The notes beneath the pieces were generated by a model, which saw only the letters and a program-made list of their open reading frames with translations, was not told the DNA's origin and made no database searches. Positions 1 to 12,810 of a stretch of DNA of 64,000 bases are shown here, in pieces. Every line of letters starts with the position of its first letter. Position 1 is the first letter of the stretch. This stretch comes from Skeletonema tropicum (Eukaryota > Bacillariophyta > Thalassiosirophyceae > Thalassiosirales > Thalassiosiraceae): assembly GCA_037178625.1 (NCBI GenBank), contig CM074141.1:1550001-1614000 (forward strand). The letters run 5' to 3'. The translations under genes and the position numbers were made by a program.

Positions 1-1321
1 TGCTGGGGAGCGTTGGATATCTCTGCATTATTTGAACTTTGTTGGTTCGAAATATTTCTCGACAAGCCACCTAGCAGCGAAAGCGCATTTGATGATGATG
101 GCACATTTGGCTGCTGCTCATTCCGTACAATATTATTGCTATTAGCCAGGTGAGCCGTCAGGAATGGGGCAGATGTGGATATGGACACCGGAGGTGACGC
201 AAATGACGCAGATTGATGTACATTCTGCTGATTCAATAGACGATGGAGGAAAAGCTGCTGCTGCTGCTGCTGTTGCTGTTGCTGTTGCTGCGCCTGATTC
301 AGCAGATGATAAGCCGCCCCTTCATACAAAGCAGATTGGGGTGCACTTTGTGACTGCAGTAACCGCCCCAATGGATTATTGGGGGGAGCCAGGGCCAAAG
401 TGTACTGTAGCTGAAGAAGAATTTGTTGTTGTTGATGTGGTTGTTCCTGGAACATCTGAACAAGATGCTGTGGCTGCGCTAATCCAATCTGACCTTCACT
501 TTGATTGTTGGAAATGTTGCCTACAGATGTTGGGATGGTGGGAATGGTGGCAGCATTGCTAGATTGTTGCAATTGCTGAAGAAAAAGATGATGCTGTGTA
601 TTGGAATTCCCTGGCATGTGTAACAAATCAGTTGCAGATTGTGTGCCATTCCATGTGCCTACCGCCCCTTCTCTCCCAGCAGCAAGTTCATGATTTGCCG
701 CAGGAGATGAATGATTGCCTTCCGTGTTTTGTTCAAGACGAGTCGGAGTGGGTCGATTGATGCTGTGCGATAATTTTCTACCCAGCCCATCGCCGGTTTG
801 TGACTGTGACGGAGGAGGTAAGCGTAAACAACGACGCCTCCTCTTCTTCTCTTTCAGAGAATCTCCCTTGATCACATATGCCATCGCTTGGGCTGCCCTA
901 TCGGCTGCATCTCTCTTCGACAGCTCGTTCCATTGACCACTTTCCGGACACTTCTTGAGAAATCTGCCGGGTGGATCCATCGAATAAATTGCTTCAACGA
1001 TAGCTTTGGAGATGTTCATCTTTTGCTTCTTCGTGCCAGCCATGTAGATTTCCTTTGGAAGATGAAAGCAATGTGGAGGTCAGATATTATTTCGTCCTCG
1101 TTGTTCAGCAAAGAAAAGAATTATGATCGACACGAATCAACGAGTATTTGATTGATCATATTGATCCATCAAATAATGAATCAATGAGTCGCTATGTAGG
1201 GAAAAGTCTCAGACAGCCTCACCTTTTTCTCTTCGAGCATTGTCCGAAATTGCTTATTGCCAGGATGTTGATTGAACCAAGCTCCACGGCCGGACAAGAC
1301 ATCGTTCTCTGTTGGATCCAT
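1..1321 (-). CDS. Gene A, copy 1 (DUF6824-like, Q-rich), 3' end cut by window edge
   Basis: Exon 1 is 1223-1321 and codes for MDPTEN, DVLSGRG, AWFNQHPGN and FRTMLEEKK; it ends at a GTGAGG donor. Exon 2 starts at 1052 (acceptor AAAG, then GAAATCTACATGGCT) and runs to the left edge without a visible stop. It holds the PPGRFLKKCPESGQW domain, a KEKKRRRR basic run, and glutamine/asparagine/serine-rich sequence. It matches A copies 2 and 3 closely, and like copy 3 it keeps a 12-bp stretch (encoding EQNT) that copy 2 lacks. The domain is a diatom-expanded family of unknown function. The Q-rich tail suggests a nuclear or regulatory role, which is only inference. Confidence 0.8.
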
Positions 1322-2093
1322 TGTTCGTGTCAAGTGTCAAATATTGCGTTGAGGGGGGAGGAGTACAATAATTATCTTTCTGGACTCAGGAGAGAGACAT
1401 CCGCTTTTCAGTCTTGTTTATATTCTGTTCAGCTATGAATTTTGGGATTGATCGGTGTTCTCTTTTTGAGCCATCGTCATGATGTGGATTCACTTCTGAC
1501 GCATCTAGGAGTAAGTCACAACAACAATATGTGCTTAATCTTGTGGCTAGCTCATTCAAACTTTCTCATTCGATTGCTTCCATCGAACCATAATAAGTAT
1601 CATTCTGAAGTTCTGAAGTAGTCAGAAATGTGAAGAATGAAGAATGGTGTGGTTTTCTCTTTCGTTGAATACATACATGTGAAGGTTGTGAAGTAAGAAA
1701 CGAGCGGCGATTTGACGGCGTGTTCCACGTTCCACTGATCATTTGACTCGACCCCAGATAATTCAACGCATCGAACACGAACCGACTAACTAGATATCTA
1801 CTTCTAGAGATAGAGCAAGGCAAAAAATCCGACGTCATAGGTTCCACACCCTCTCGAAACGGCGCTGCGACCCATCTGGAATGAATCACACGAGCACTCG
1901 AAGAGAGGCAACCAAACAATACATGATAGTAGGCATAGGTTGGTTTCGCTCGGGGCGGGAGGGGGGCAGATTAGATCATCGTCACTGACTTTGCTTGCTG
2001 ATGGAGAGCTCGTTCTATGCTAATCTCACAAGTAATATCATAATGACCAACTAACTGTGAAGAAAATGAAAAGTCAAGTTCAGACGAGCAAAC
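1322..2093. other. Intergenic A1-B1 with the 1.85-kb deletion junction
   Basis: This spacer matches the A-B spacers of copies 2 and 3 except that the sequence jumps at 1390/1391 from the match of 8660 to the match of 10506. The join falls next to a short AGAGAG run. The rest (about 1391-2093) is the common upstream and downstream sequence. No supported gene was found. Confidence 0.7.
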
Positions 2094-3697
2094 CTAGTCA
2101 CCATTGCTGTCGTCTTCTGACTCGCTCTGCTCTCCCACTTCGCTGTCCTTCTGCCTAGTCGATTGAGAAGGAACATTGGCTGGATCCATCCCAGTAGAAT
2201 TGAGCGGTGGTAGTGGCGGTGGAGGGCCCTGCAAGTGTTGTTGAATCTGCTGCAGAGTTGCCTGTAATGTCTGTTGAAGTTGCTGCTGATTATTATTAAC
2301 CGAAGAAGCAACTGAAGTTGACGCCAGCGGCTGACTTTGATGCATCATTACACTGCGTAGTAGTTGATTCACGTGCTGCGATTGCGTTGGCTGGGGGGCG
2401 TTGGGTGCCCCTGCACTTGAACTTGGTTGGTGGTGTAAATGATTCAACACGCTGCCGAGCAAGAGTGCATTTGATGGTGCATGATTCGATTGCTGCTGCA
2501 GATTCAGGAAGTGATCAATAGTAGCTGGCTGATATTGATGCCCTGCCAAAAATGGAGCAGATGATGTGGATATTGATACAGGAGATGTCGCAGACGGGAT
2601 CACATTTTGCTGATTCAAGAGTTGCTGGAGGAGGAGAAGCTGATTTGGTTGCTGCAGTTGTTGCTGCACTTGTTGCTGTTGTTGATTCAGCAGATAATGA
2701 GTTAGTCCTAAATCAACATTCAAAGCAGGTTGGAGTGCACTTTGTGACTGCAGTAACTGTCCCAATGAATTATTCGGGGGACCCAAGGTGTATAATTCAA
2801 GCTGAAGAAGAAGTTGTTGTTGTTGCTGCGCCTGCTGCAGCAGCGTCTGAACCAGTGGTCGCTGAGTCAATCCATTCTGATTTACGCTTTCATTGATGGA
2901 AGAATTGTCTACAGCACTAGAAGATTGTTGCAATTGCTGAAGGAGAAGATGAAGTTGCTGCTGTAGATTGGAATTTCCAGTTCCAGGCATACGAAGCAGA
3001 TCAGTTGCAGATTGTGTGTTATTCCATGTGCCTACAGCCCCTCCGCGTCGGGCAGCAAGCTCATGATTTGTCACGGAAGTGGAATGATTGTGATCTAACT
3101 GATTCGTTGTCTCGTGTCGCTGAAGGCGAACCGGGCGAACAACGTTCTGCGATGATTTTCTACCCACATCTTCAGCATCATCGTCATCGTCATTATCCTT
3201 TGACTTTTGCCGTGATATTCGACGGGAACGCCGGAGTTCTTCTCTTCTACGTTTCGTTTCATCCTTACCTCTAACGGCATACGCCATCGCTTGAGCTACC
3301 CTATCGGCTGCATCTCTCTTCGACAGCTCGTTCCATTGACCACTTTCCGGACATTGTTTGAGAAATCTACCTGGTGGATTCTTCGAATAGACAGCTTCAA
3401 CGATACCTTTGGAGATGTCCATCTTTTGCTTCTTCGTGCCTGCCATGAAGACATCCTTTGGAAGATGAATGTGGAATGTGGTGGATAGACATCATTGTTA
3501 TTGAGCAGCAATCATTTCATACATATCACGAATTTGCGTCCAAGACAATTTTTGTGCAACTGGGCCATTGAAAAATAATATTGGGACATCCTACTTACCT
3601 TCTTCATATTGATCATCTTCCGAAATTGCTCATTGCCGGGATGTTGATTGAATCCAACTCCACGGCCTGAAAGGACATCGTTTTTAGTTGGCTTCAT
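2094..3697 (-). CDS. Gene B, copy 1 (DUF6824-like, Q-rich, intact)
   Basis: Exon 1 (3599-3697) codes for 33 residues, MKPTKN, DVLSGRG, VGFNQHPGN and FRKMINMKK, and ends at a consensus GTAAGT donor. The 143-bp intron ends CAAAG. Exon 2 (2094-3455) adds about 453 residues, for a total of about 486 aa. Exon 2 has MAGTKKQKMDISKGIVEAVY, PPGRFLKQC, a QAMAYAVRGKDETKRRR basic stretch, an acidic DNDDDDDAED run, a conserved HELAARRGGAVGTWN / SATDLLRMPG block, long polyglutamine, and a C-terminal STRQKDSE motif before a serine/acid tail. The stop is TAG. The exon layout is the same in A, C and D. The molecular function is unknown; basic, acidic and polyQ regions fit a nuclear regulator (inference). Confidence 0.85.
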
Positions 3698-4503
3698 TAT
3701 ATTATTATGAGCGATGGAATTTCACTCTAGATTTGAGATCTGATCGAATTGACAGTTCGTGATAACCACAATTATGATTATGCTTATCAGGAGAACTAAT
3801 GCCCCCCTCTCCTCTCAAATATGATAGCTAACTAATCAGGTTTACGAATCACCTATGGTCCACACCACCCAGACAACGATTCAGTAGCGTGACCAGGCAA
3901 CGGAGTAATAATACGACAGACGTAGCAGCTCTCAGAGAGAGGCAGAAAGATTCAGTTCAACGGAAGCAAAAAGCGCGCGGGGGTTCCGGTTTGGTGCAGG
4001 CACAATGATGAATCACCTCCTACCACACCTCCAAGACGAGATCAGCATCAGTACTGTGAGCAGTCAACGGAGTATGAATTGATCCAGTTCAATACGGAAA
4101 GCGGAAAGCGAATTCTTCTTACTTCTTATCGATCAGGTGTTTGTGGTGGTTGTATAAGACAAGACAAATCAAGTCGGAATCGTGGTAGGTATGACGCATC
4201 TTTCTTCCTTTCCGTGTCGTTTATCTGTCCGATGTTGGCTGTCACACCTTTCTCAACAACTTTCACCTGGCTGAGCTCTCTCGCTAGAGCTAGAGAGAGA
4301 GATTGAAGAAATGAGCACAGAAGTAGACAGTGACGCCTTTCACATGCAGCCTCTGAGATAACATCAATTTGCAAATGCGTCGTCTGTCATCTATTGTGGC
4401 TCGCTCGGTCTCGGTTCTCGGTCCCCTGATGATTGGTCGGAAAAAGACTACCACTTAATGTCTCAAGTTAGCCGAGCAACACGAGTACAATGAAACAAAA
4501 ATT
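3698..4503. other. Intergenic B1-C1
   Basis: This 0.8-kb spacer is repeated almost unchanged at 12811-13614 and, with a 1.49-kb block added, at 21940-24285. It should contain the promoter of B and the 3' end of C. The only visible structure is a GAGCTCTCTCGCTAGAGC / AGAGAGAG simple-sequence patch near 4272, which is expanded to a run of GCTA repeats in copy 3. No gene is supported. Confidence 0.6.
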
Positions 4504-6178
4504 TCATGTCGGTTCCTCTTCCGGCGTGCTCTGCCCTCCATCAACACCACTCTCATCCTGCCTAGTCGATGCAGAAGCTGCATTAGCCGATGGCTGCGCA
4601 ATTATCGATGGGAGGTGATCCTGCAAGTTTTGGATCTGGAGCAGCAGAGCTGTCTGCCATGCCTGACGAGGCGGATCCAACAGAAGCGATTGCTGCCGCT
4701 GCCCGGAGGACTGATTGGAAGCAGTTGGAGGTGAAGACAGCAACTGCTGCGAGTGAAGTATCCTGAGACTGCTCTGCAATTGATCCAATTGTTGTGCTCC
4801 TTGAAGTGCGCTGATTATCCCCACGTTATTATTTGGTTGGTGCTGTAAATTACTCAATAAGCTGCTAAGCAGAAGCGCATTCGCATTTGGATTTGATGAT
4901 GGATTTGATTGTTGTAGCAGGTTTTGCAAGATATTCATATTAGCGGCCAGATCAGATTGGAGAGGCAATGAGTAGTTTGAAGATGATGATGCCCTATTCA
5001 GAATCATGCCATTATTTGGGGGCAACACCCCTTGAGAAGCCGATGATGGAGCTGATGGGGATAGAGTCGTTAGTAGCGAATCAGTTGAGAGCATATTTTG
5101 TGCATTCAGCAAATGTTGAAGGAGAATGAACTGCTGCAGGTAATGTTGCTGTTGCTGTTGCTGTTGCTGTGCCTGAGCCAAGAGTTGATGAGTCAATCCT
5201 TCAAGTGAAGTAGGCTGAAGGGGAGTTTGTGTGTGAAGTACCTGTATCAATGGATTCGGGATCGGGGCCAAATTAGATTGGAGAAGCTGGAGCTGCTGCT
5301 GCTGCTGAGCATGATCATGATGGCGTCGCTGCTGCTGCACCTGTACTGCCTGCGCTAGAACTCGGACCAATCCATTTTGAGTCACTCTTTGATCGATGGA
5401 GGATGTTGGCAGGGTGGCAGCATCACTGGATTGATTCATTTGCGGAGGACTTTGCAGTTGCTGACAAAATGAGGAGTTTCCAGGCACAAGATGCATTCTA
5501 TTTGCCGCCGAATCAGTATCATCAATCTCCATCGTAGCCGACTCTGCTGCAGCTGTATTATTGGTGTCTCCTGCTACTGGACCACGGGCAGTAACTTTTT
5601 GATTTGTCACAGACGACGATGAAGAAGCATGATCTTCCGATTGATTACTCTAGCTGTGCAAATGATGTTGAGTAGTCGGTCGATCATCAGCATGCTGCGA
5701 CGAAGCCACAGCAGCATCATCAGCATCATTATTCTTTGACTTTTGACGGGAACGCAGGAGTTCTTCTTTCTTACGCTTCGATGTATCTTTACCTCTAACG
5801 GCATATGCCATCGCTTGGGCTACCCTATCTGCTGCTTCTCTCTTCGACAGCTCGTTCCATTGACAAGTTTCCGGACATTGTTTGAGAAATCTACCTGGTG
5901 GATCCTTCGAATAGATTGCTTCAACGATGGCTTTGGAGATGTCCATCTTTTGCTTCTTCGTGCCAGCCATGTAGACATCCTTCGAGATACAATATGATTG
6001 TGTGGGAAATTGTTATCAATAGATGACTCCAATTGATTGGAAGGCGAGGACGAAGAAGTTCAGGCTAACTTACCTTTTGCTCATTGTGCATCCTTCGAAA
6101 TTGCTCATTGCCAGGATGTTGATTGAACCAAGCTCCACGGCCCGACAACACATCATTATCACCTGGCTTCAACGCCAT
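4504..6178 (-). pseudogene. Gene C, copy 1 (DUF6824-like), interrupted by in-frame TAG
   Basis: Exon 1 (6074-6178) codes for 35 residues, MALKPGDN, DVLSGRG, AWFNQHPGN and FRRMHNEQK, with a GTAAGT donor. Exon 2 begins at 5979 after a 94-bp intron. The domain (MAGTKKQKMDISKAIVEAIY, PPGRFLKQC, RVAQAMAYAVRGKD) is intact, but a TAG stop at 5650-5652 ends the protein about 108 residues into exon 2. The same frame stays open after the TAG to a TGA at 4504, for about 380 more Q/N/S-rich residues ending with ASASTRQDES. Copy 3 has TCG (Ser) at this codon, so this is a one-base nonsense change (TCG to TAG). A shortened product with only the N-terminal domain could still be made. Confidence 0.75.
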
Positions 6179-7086
6179 CTCATTCGTTTCGTGTTGAGGT
6201 ACAGGGCTTTCTTGACTGACCTGAATTATATGAAGCGATGAAGAGGATAGCTAGCAGTGTGATCGTGTGATGCGTGAACAACCTGTACGAACATGAGTTG
6301 ATGATGATTTGCTCCTCGCGGGATGGATGTCATCGTGAGGCTGAGAGTAGAATGAAGTAGATAACTGCATTTACTGCATGAATGATGCAAGCAACAACGT
6401 GAAACAAAGGTTGTAGAACGTCGGAAGCAGGTGGCGACGTGGTGAGGTGGTGGCCTGCTGGCACCGTCAGAGGACCATCTGTTTAAATTTGTGGTAGATA
6501 TGACGCGATTCATAAGAGTCAAATATATTGTACGACATTTGCAGCAATACGAAGCGACATCCTGACATCTTTCATCAACACACTTTCAACGAAGTAAATC
6601 AGTACTGCACTGATTGATTTGTTCTGCTTTCGCCGATTGGTATCCGGCGGTAGGCGGCAATCATTTCAGTGTTATTGAGCTGATGTCTCGAATAGTGGGC
6701 ACATAATTGATATAATCAGGTAAGGAAGGTAAGATACAACTGATAGGTTACATATGATGTGTTATAATCCTCTTTGATCGATGGACGCCCAGCAAGATGG
6801 TATGGTCAGTTGCCGATTTGTGAGACACCTTGCCACTGTCATCGTTGGCAATCATTTTTGCATCCATTTGCTCTTGAGTATGGCTCTGGAGTATTAGTAT
6901 CAATCGCAGCGATTAGTCCTTCCTGTTATTTTTAATGCCGCTAGAGGGATGGAAGGTATGCAAATATCCGAACAAGGCCAAATGGAAGCGACCACTGAAG
7001 GTAGCTCTCTAAAGTAGTGAAAGTGAATAAAATCACGAGCGACGAAGATCAAGTACAAATAAGAAAGCTGACTTGAGGAAAGTAAC
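6179..7086. other. Intergenic C1-A2
   Basis: This 0.9-kb spacer lies upstream of gene C and downstream of gene A. It is repeated at 15284-16194 and partly after C copy 3 (25978-27098, interrupted by a LINE fragment). Only short ORFs without homology are present. No RNA gene or repeat was recognised. Confidence 0.6.
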
Positions 7087-8591
7087 CTAATCACCAGACT
7101 TCAACTGGCCCTCTCTGTTCCCATCGTCGTTCTCTGCCTGCCTAGTTGAATGAGGAACATCATTAGTTGAAGTCATGCCAGCACAATTAATCGATGGGAG
7201 ATGATTCCGAAGATATTGATCTGCCTGTAATGCTGGTTGCAGCTCTTGCTGGAGATATAGCAGCTGCTGATGTTGCTCTATACTGCGATGCTGGGGAGCG
7301 TTGGATATCTCTGCATTATTTGAACTTTGTTGGTTCGAAATATTTCTCGACAAGCCACCTAGCAGCGAAAGCGCATTTGATGATGATGGCACATTTGGCT
7401 GCTGCTCATTCTGTACAATATTATTGCTATTAGCCAGGTGAGCCGTCAGGAATGGGGCAGATGTGGATATGGACACCGGAGGTGACGCAAATGACGCAGA
7501 TTGATGTACATTCTGCTGATTCAATAGACGATGGAGGAAAAGCTGCTGCTGCTGCTGCTGTTGCTGTTGCTGCGCCTGATTCAGCAGATGATAAGCCGCC
7601 CCTTCATACAAAGCAGATTGGGGTGCACTTTGTGACTGCAGTAACCGCCCCAATGGATTATTGGGGGGAGCCAGGGCCAAAGTGTACTGTAGCTGAAGAA
7701 GAATTTGTTGTTGTTGATGTGGTTGTTCCTGGAACATCTGAACAAGATGCTGTGGCTGCGCTAATCCAATCTGACCTTCACTTTGATTGTTGGAAATGTT
7801 GCCTACAGATGTTGGGATGGTGGGAATGGTGGCAGCATTGCTAGATTGTTGCAATTGCTGAAGAAAAAGATGATGCTGTGTATTGGAATTCCCTGGCATG
7901 TGTAACAAATCAGTTGCAGATTGTGTGCCATTCCATGTGCCTACCGCCCCTTCTCTCCCAGCAGCAAGTTCATGATTTGCCGCAGGAGATGAATGATTGC
8001 CTTCTAGACGAGTCGGAGTGGGTCGATTGATGCTGTGCGATAATTTTCTACCCAGCCCATCTCCGGTTTGTGACTGTGACGGAGGAGGTAAGCGTAAACA
8101 ACGACGCCTCCTCTTCTTCTCTTTCAGAGATTCTCCCTTGATCACATATGCCATCGCTTGGGCTGCCCTATCGGCTGCATCTCTCTTCGACAGCTCGTTC
8201 CATTGACCACTTTCCGGACACTTCTTGAGAAATCTGCCGGGTGGATCCATCGAATAAATTGCTTCAACGATAGCTTTGGAGATGTTCATCTTTTGCTTCT
8301 TCGTGCCAGCCATGTAGATTTCCTTTGGAAGATGAAAGCAATGTGGAGGTCAGATATTATTTCGTCCTCGTTGTTCAGCAAAGAAAAGAATTATGATCGA
8401 CACGAATCAACGAGTATTTGATTGATCATATTGATCCATCAAATAATGAATCAATGAGTCGCTATGTAGGGAAAAGTCTCAGACAGCCTCACCTTTTTCT
8501 CTTCGAGCATTGTCCGAAATTGCTTATTGCCAGGATGTTGATTGAACCAAGCTCCACGGCCGGACAAGACATCGTTCTCTGTTGGATCCAT
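7087..8591 (-). CDS. Gene A, copy 2 (DUF6824-like, Q-rich, intact)
   Basis: Exon 1 (8493-8591, 33 codons) has DVLSGRG and AWFNQHPGN and ends at GTGAGG. A 170-bp intron follows, and exon 2 (7087-8322) opens with GAAATCTACATGGCT. The total is about 444 residues. Exon 2 carries the MAGTKKQKMNISKAIVEAIY / PPGRFLKKC domain, then KEKKRRRR, a HELAAGREGAVGTWNGTQ / SATDLLHMPG block shared with B and D, and glutamine-rich sequence with a run of about ten Q. It ends CAGMTS..STRQAEND...KSGD with a TAG stop. This copy lacks the 12 bp that encode EQNT in copies 1 and 3. Function is unknown. Confidence 0.85.
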
Positions 8592-11206
8592 TGTTCGTGT
8601 CAAGTGTCAAATATTGCGTTGAGGGGGGAGGAGTACAATAATTATCTTTCTGGACTCAGGTCGATTTCATATATGTTACCACAGGGGAAACGATGCTACT
8701 GTCAGAGGCATAAATTTCCATTATACACCGCCTGACGCCTGGGAAGATGAATTAATCCCCTTGTATTCTGACCATGTTACATCAAGATAGATTCGCTCAT
8801 TATTCTGCTGTGGTTTTATTTGCTTGGCGTTGAATTCTGCCTGATCCAAGGGTAAATAAAACTGATCTCAATTTCGCGTGAACACATCCCAAAGTAAGTA
8901 GGTACCTACTTGTGGGGTGGATGTAGATGGGCCTGACATAGACCATTTCCCTTGACTAAAGTTGAGCAAGTCCCTTACACAGCAACATTCGCTTTGACGG
9001 AGACAAGGAAGGATAAATTAACCAAAATAAGATGGCCCGATAATATCATACTGCGATGATGAAGCTTGAAGCGGATGCAGTATTGTAGTTGACCATTTAG
9101 CAGCATGAAGCTACTTCTAAGCATATCGAGACATCCACATATCCACATCTTTCACAGCGGACATACAGTGCAGTGCAAGTTCATACATTCCACAAACATA
9201 AGTATTGCCTCTGAATGTGCTGCCAAGAGGCAGCGCAAGCCATGAAAAGATAGTCCCGGCCAACATATCACTCATACCACTGATTTTGAAGCGCCAGGCA
9301 GACAAGCAAGGAGTAGCAATTCAGCTGTTCATGCCAAATAGTTTGAATCTACACTAGGCAAGTCTCTGCCGCCGCTTCACTCCAAATGAATTCAGGAACG
9401 CTAAAGAAGCTAAGTAAGTATCACTTTGTCACTTTTATAATCCCACGTCAATGGATCCAAAACCATTGAGTATCACAAGGGGAGCTTGTGCAGCGTTCGC
9501 AAATCAAGGTATGTACAAAGGAAGTTAAAGTCGACAGTACTTAAAGCGTATGTAAATGTTATCAAGACAATAATAGTAGCCTGAACAAACACTAGAGCAC
9601 AGACATATGATGTCAAGACGACGACAAGAGCTTAGAATTATTATTTAGGTGCAACTACAGTCCTGCCGTCAATGCTCTCCGTAGCGGCCAAACTTCGTGG
9701 TCTCAGCATCAAGCCAATAACAAGACCAAAAAGAATCAGCCTATTATGGCATGGTCGGAAATCAAAAGGGAATACAACGGGGTATGCGTCAGGAAAAACG
9801 AAGACGATGCATACTGGTTGTTCAATATACCTATCAAACATCTCATCTCAAATTGGATCAGGTAGATAGATGTGACTACGAGGGAGAGAAAACCTCAATC
9901 ACTCACAAGAGATCGCATCATTGAAGCTCTCTCAGCCTCAACGTTCCCACACGATTAGAGTTTCAGGCGCAATAGATCTATATATCCAAGGTGTCTTTAC
10001 GATGCCTTCCACATACTTTCTGTCACCAACAGCGTGGCTAGCATAGGAATGGAAAAAGAATTCATCTGGCTAAACGCCGCCTCACATCGATCGGCGCACA
10101 AATCATAGCTCGTCTTACGAGGGAGGCAAGTGTTGACAACGAAGGAGAGTAGAAGAGCTGCATTGTAGTCTCTCCTCTCCTGACGATCACGATATGTAGT
10201 CGACTCCAATCTCATAGGAGACAGCATCACCCAGACGCTCTCAAACGTACCAGTCTTCGTGATCTCTTTCGCATCGCATATCTCTACTACCACACAACGT
10301 GTCTCGCATAGGAATAGATCGAAAACTTATCTGGCCATTGCCGTTTCACGTCTGCACACACTGCATCGGTATGATCACAAGTATTTGGAACTCCACCATC
10401 CTCATGTCTACAAAACCAAAGTATCAAATACGGTATCCAAGATGCTTGTACTGGACTCATCTCCCCCCTCCGAATATGCAATCAATATCCTCTTCGCCTC
10501 TAGAGAGAGAGACATCCGCTTTTCAGTCTTGTTTATATTCTGTTCAGCTATGAATTTTGGGATTGATCGGTGTTCTCTTTTTGAGCCATCGTCATGATGT
10601 GGATTCACTTCTGACGCATCTAGGAGTAAGTCACAACAACAATATGTGCTTAATCTTGTGGCTAGCTCATTCAAACTTTCTCATTCGATTGCTTCCATCG
10701 AACCATAATAAGTATCATTCTGAAGTTCTGAAGTTGTAAGAAATGTGAAGAATGAAGAATGGTGTGGTTTTCTCTTTCGTTGAATACATACATGTGAAGG
10801 TTGTGAAGTAAGAAACGAGCGGCGATTTGACGGCGTGTTCCACGTTCCACTGATCATTTGACTCGACCCCAGATAATTCAACGCATCGAACACGAACCGA
10901 CTAACTAGATATCTACTTCTAGATAGAGCAAGGCAAAAAATCCGACGTCATAGGTTCCACACCCTCTCGAAACGGCGCTGCGACCCATCTGGAATGAATC
11001 ACACGAGCACTCGAAGAGAGGCAACCAAACAATACATGATAGTAGGCATAGGTTGGTTTCGCTCGGGGCGGGAGGGGGGCAGATTAGATCATCGTCACTG
11101 ACTTTGCTTGCTGATGGAGAGCTCGTTCTATGCTAATCTCACAAGTAATATCATAATGACCAACTAACTGTGAAGAAAATGAAAAGTCAAGTTCAGACGA
11201 GCAAAC
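8592..11206. other. Intergenic A2-B2 including the 1.85-kb block
   Basis: This 2.6-kb spacer includes 8661-10505, a block kept in copy 3 (17788-19633) and absent from copy 1. Several minus-strand open frames occur in it (9997-10293, 10408-10674, 9641-9841, 9117-9305). The two longest start at GTG or TTG rather than ATG and have stops just upstream, so I could not build a convincing spliced gene. The block may be a lost gene or just spacer. Confidence 0.5.
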
Positions 11207-12810
11207 CTAGTCACCATTGCTGTCGTCTTCTGACTCGCTCTGCTCTCCCACTTCGCTGTCCTTCTGCCTAGTCGATTGAGAAGGAACATTGGCTGGATCC
11301 ATCCCAGTAGAATTGAGCGGTGGTAGTGGCGGTGGAGGGCCCTGCAAGTGTTGTTGAATCTGCTGCAGAGTTGCCTGTAATGTCTGTTGAAGTTGCTGCT
11401 GATTATTATTAAACGAAGAAGCAACTGAAGTTGACGCCAGCGGCTGACTTTGATGCATCATTACACTGCGTAGTAGTTGATTCACGTGCTGCGATTGCGT
11501 TGGCTGGGGGGCGTTGGGTGCCCCTGCACTTGAACTTGGTTGGTGGTGTAAATGATTCAACACGCTGCCGAGCAAGAGTGCATTTGATGGTGCATGATTC
11601 GATTGCTGCTGCAGATTCAGGAAGTGATCAATAGTAGCTGGCTGATATTGATGCCCTGCCAAAAATGGAGCAGATGATGTGGATATTGATACAGGAGATG
11701 TCGCAGACGGGATCACATTTTGCTGATTCAAGAGTTGCTGGAGGAGGAGAAGCTGATTTGGTTGCTGCAGTTGTTGCTGCACTTGTTGCTGTTGTTGATT
11801 CAGCAGATAATGAGTTAGTCCTAAATCAACATTCAAAGCAGGTTGGAGTGCACTTTGTGACTGCAGTAACTGTCCCAATGAATTATTCGGGGGACCCAAG
11901 GTGTATAATTCAAGCTGAAGAAGAAGTTGTTGTTGTTGCTGCGCCTGCTGCAGCAGCGTCTGAACCAGTGGTCGCTGAGTCAATCCATTCTGATTTACGC
12001 TTTCATTGATGGAAGAATTGTCTACAGCACTAGAAGATTGTTGCAATTGCTGAAGGAGAAGATGAAGTTGCTGCTGTAGATTGGAATTTCCAGTTCCAGG
12101 CATACGAAGCAGATCAGTTGCAGATTGTGTGTTATTCCATGTGCCTACAGCCCCTCCGCGTCGGGCAGCAAGCTCATGATTTGTCACGGAAGTGGAATGA
12201 TTGTGATCTAACTGATTCGTTGTCTCGTGTCGCTGAAGGCGAACCGGGCGAACAACGTTCTGCGATGATTTTCTACCCACATCTTCAGCATCATCGTCAT
12301 CGTCATTATCCTTTGACTTTTGCCGTGATATTCGACGGGAACGCCGGAGTTCTTCTCTTCTACGTTTCGTTTCATCCTTACCTCTAACGGCATACGCCAT
12401 CGCTTGAGCTACCCTATCGGCTGCATCTCTCTTCGACAGCTCGTTCCATTGACCACTTTCCGGACATTGTTTGAGAAATCTACCTGGTGGATTCTTCGAA
12501 TAGACAGCTTCAACGATACCTTTGGAGATGTCCATCTTTTGCTTCTTCGTGCCTGCCATGAAGACATCCTTTGGAAGATGAATGTGGAATGTGGTGGATA
12601 GACATCATTGTTATTGAGCAGCAATCATTTCATACATATCACGAATTTGCGTCCAAGACAATTTTTGTGCAACTGGGCCATTGAAAAATAATATTGGGAC
12701 ATCCTACTTACCTTCTTCATATTGATCATCTTCCGAAATTGCTCATTGCCGGGATGTTGATTGAATCCAACTCCACGGCCTGAAAGGACATCGTTTTTAG
12801 TTGGCTTCAT
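11207..12810 (-). CDS. Gene B, copy 2 (DUF6824-like, Q-rich, intact)
   Basis: The structure is identical to B copy 1: exon 1 12712-12810, intron 143 bp, exon 2 11207-12568, TAG stop, about 486 aa. By eye the protein differs from copy 1 at one place near the C-terminal third (SSF in place of SSV before the NNNQQQLQQ tract). Such closeness implies a very recent duplication or ongoing gene conversion. The function is as unknown as for copy 1. Confidence 0.85.

Noticed and set aside
164..562. Plus-strand Ala/Val-rich ORF (and its copies near 7452, 16560, 2552, 11665, 20793) as genes
   Set aside because: They are antisense shadows of the CAG/CAA-rich tails of genes A and B; the codon structure belongs to the minus strand.
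5650..5652. Reassignment of TAG to a sense codon
   Set aside because: TAG is the normal terminator of genes A, B, D, VASt and MFS in the same window, and copy 3 has TCG at this place.
8661..10505. A multi-exon gene in the 1.85-kb block (frames 10408-10674, 9997-10293, 9641-9841)
   Set aside because: The longest frames begin at TTG or GTG with stops just upstream, and no consistent chain of splice sites joined them.
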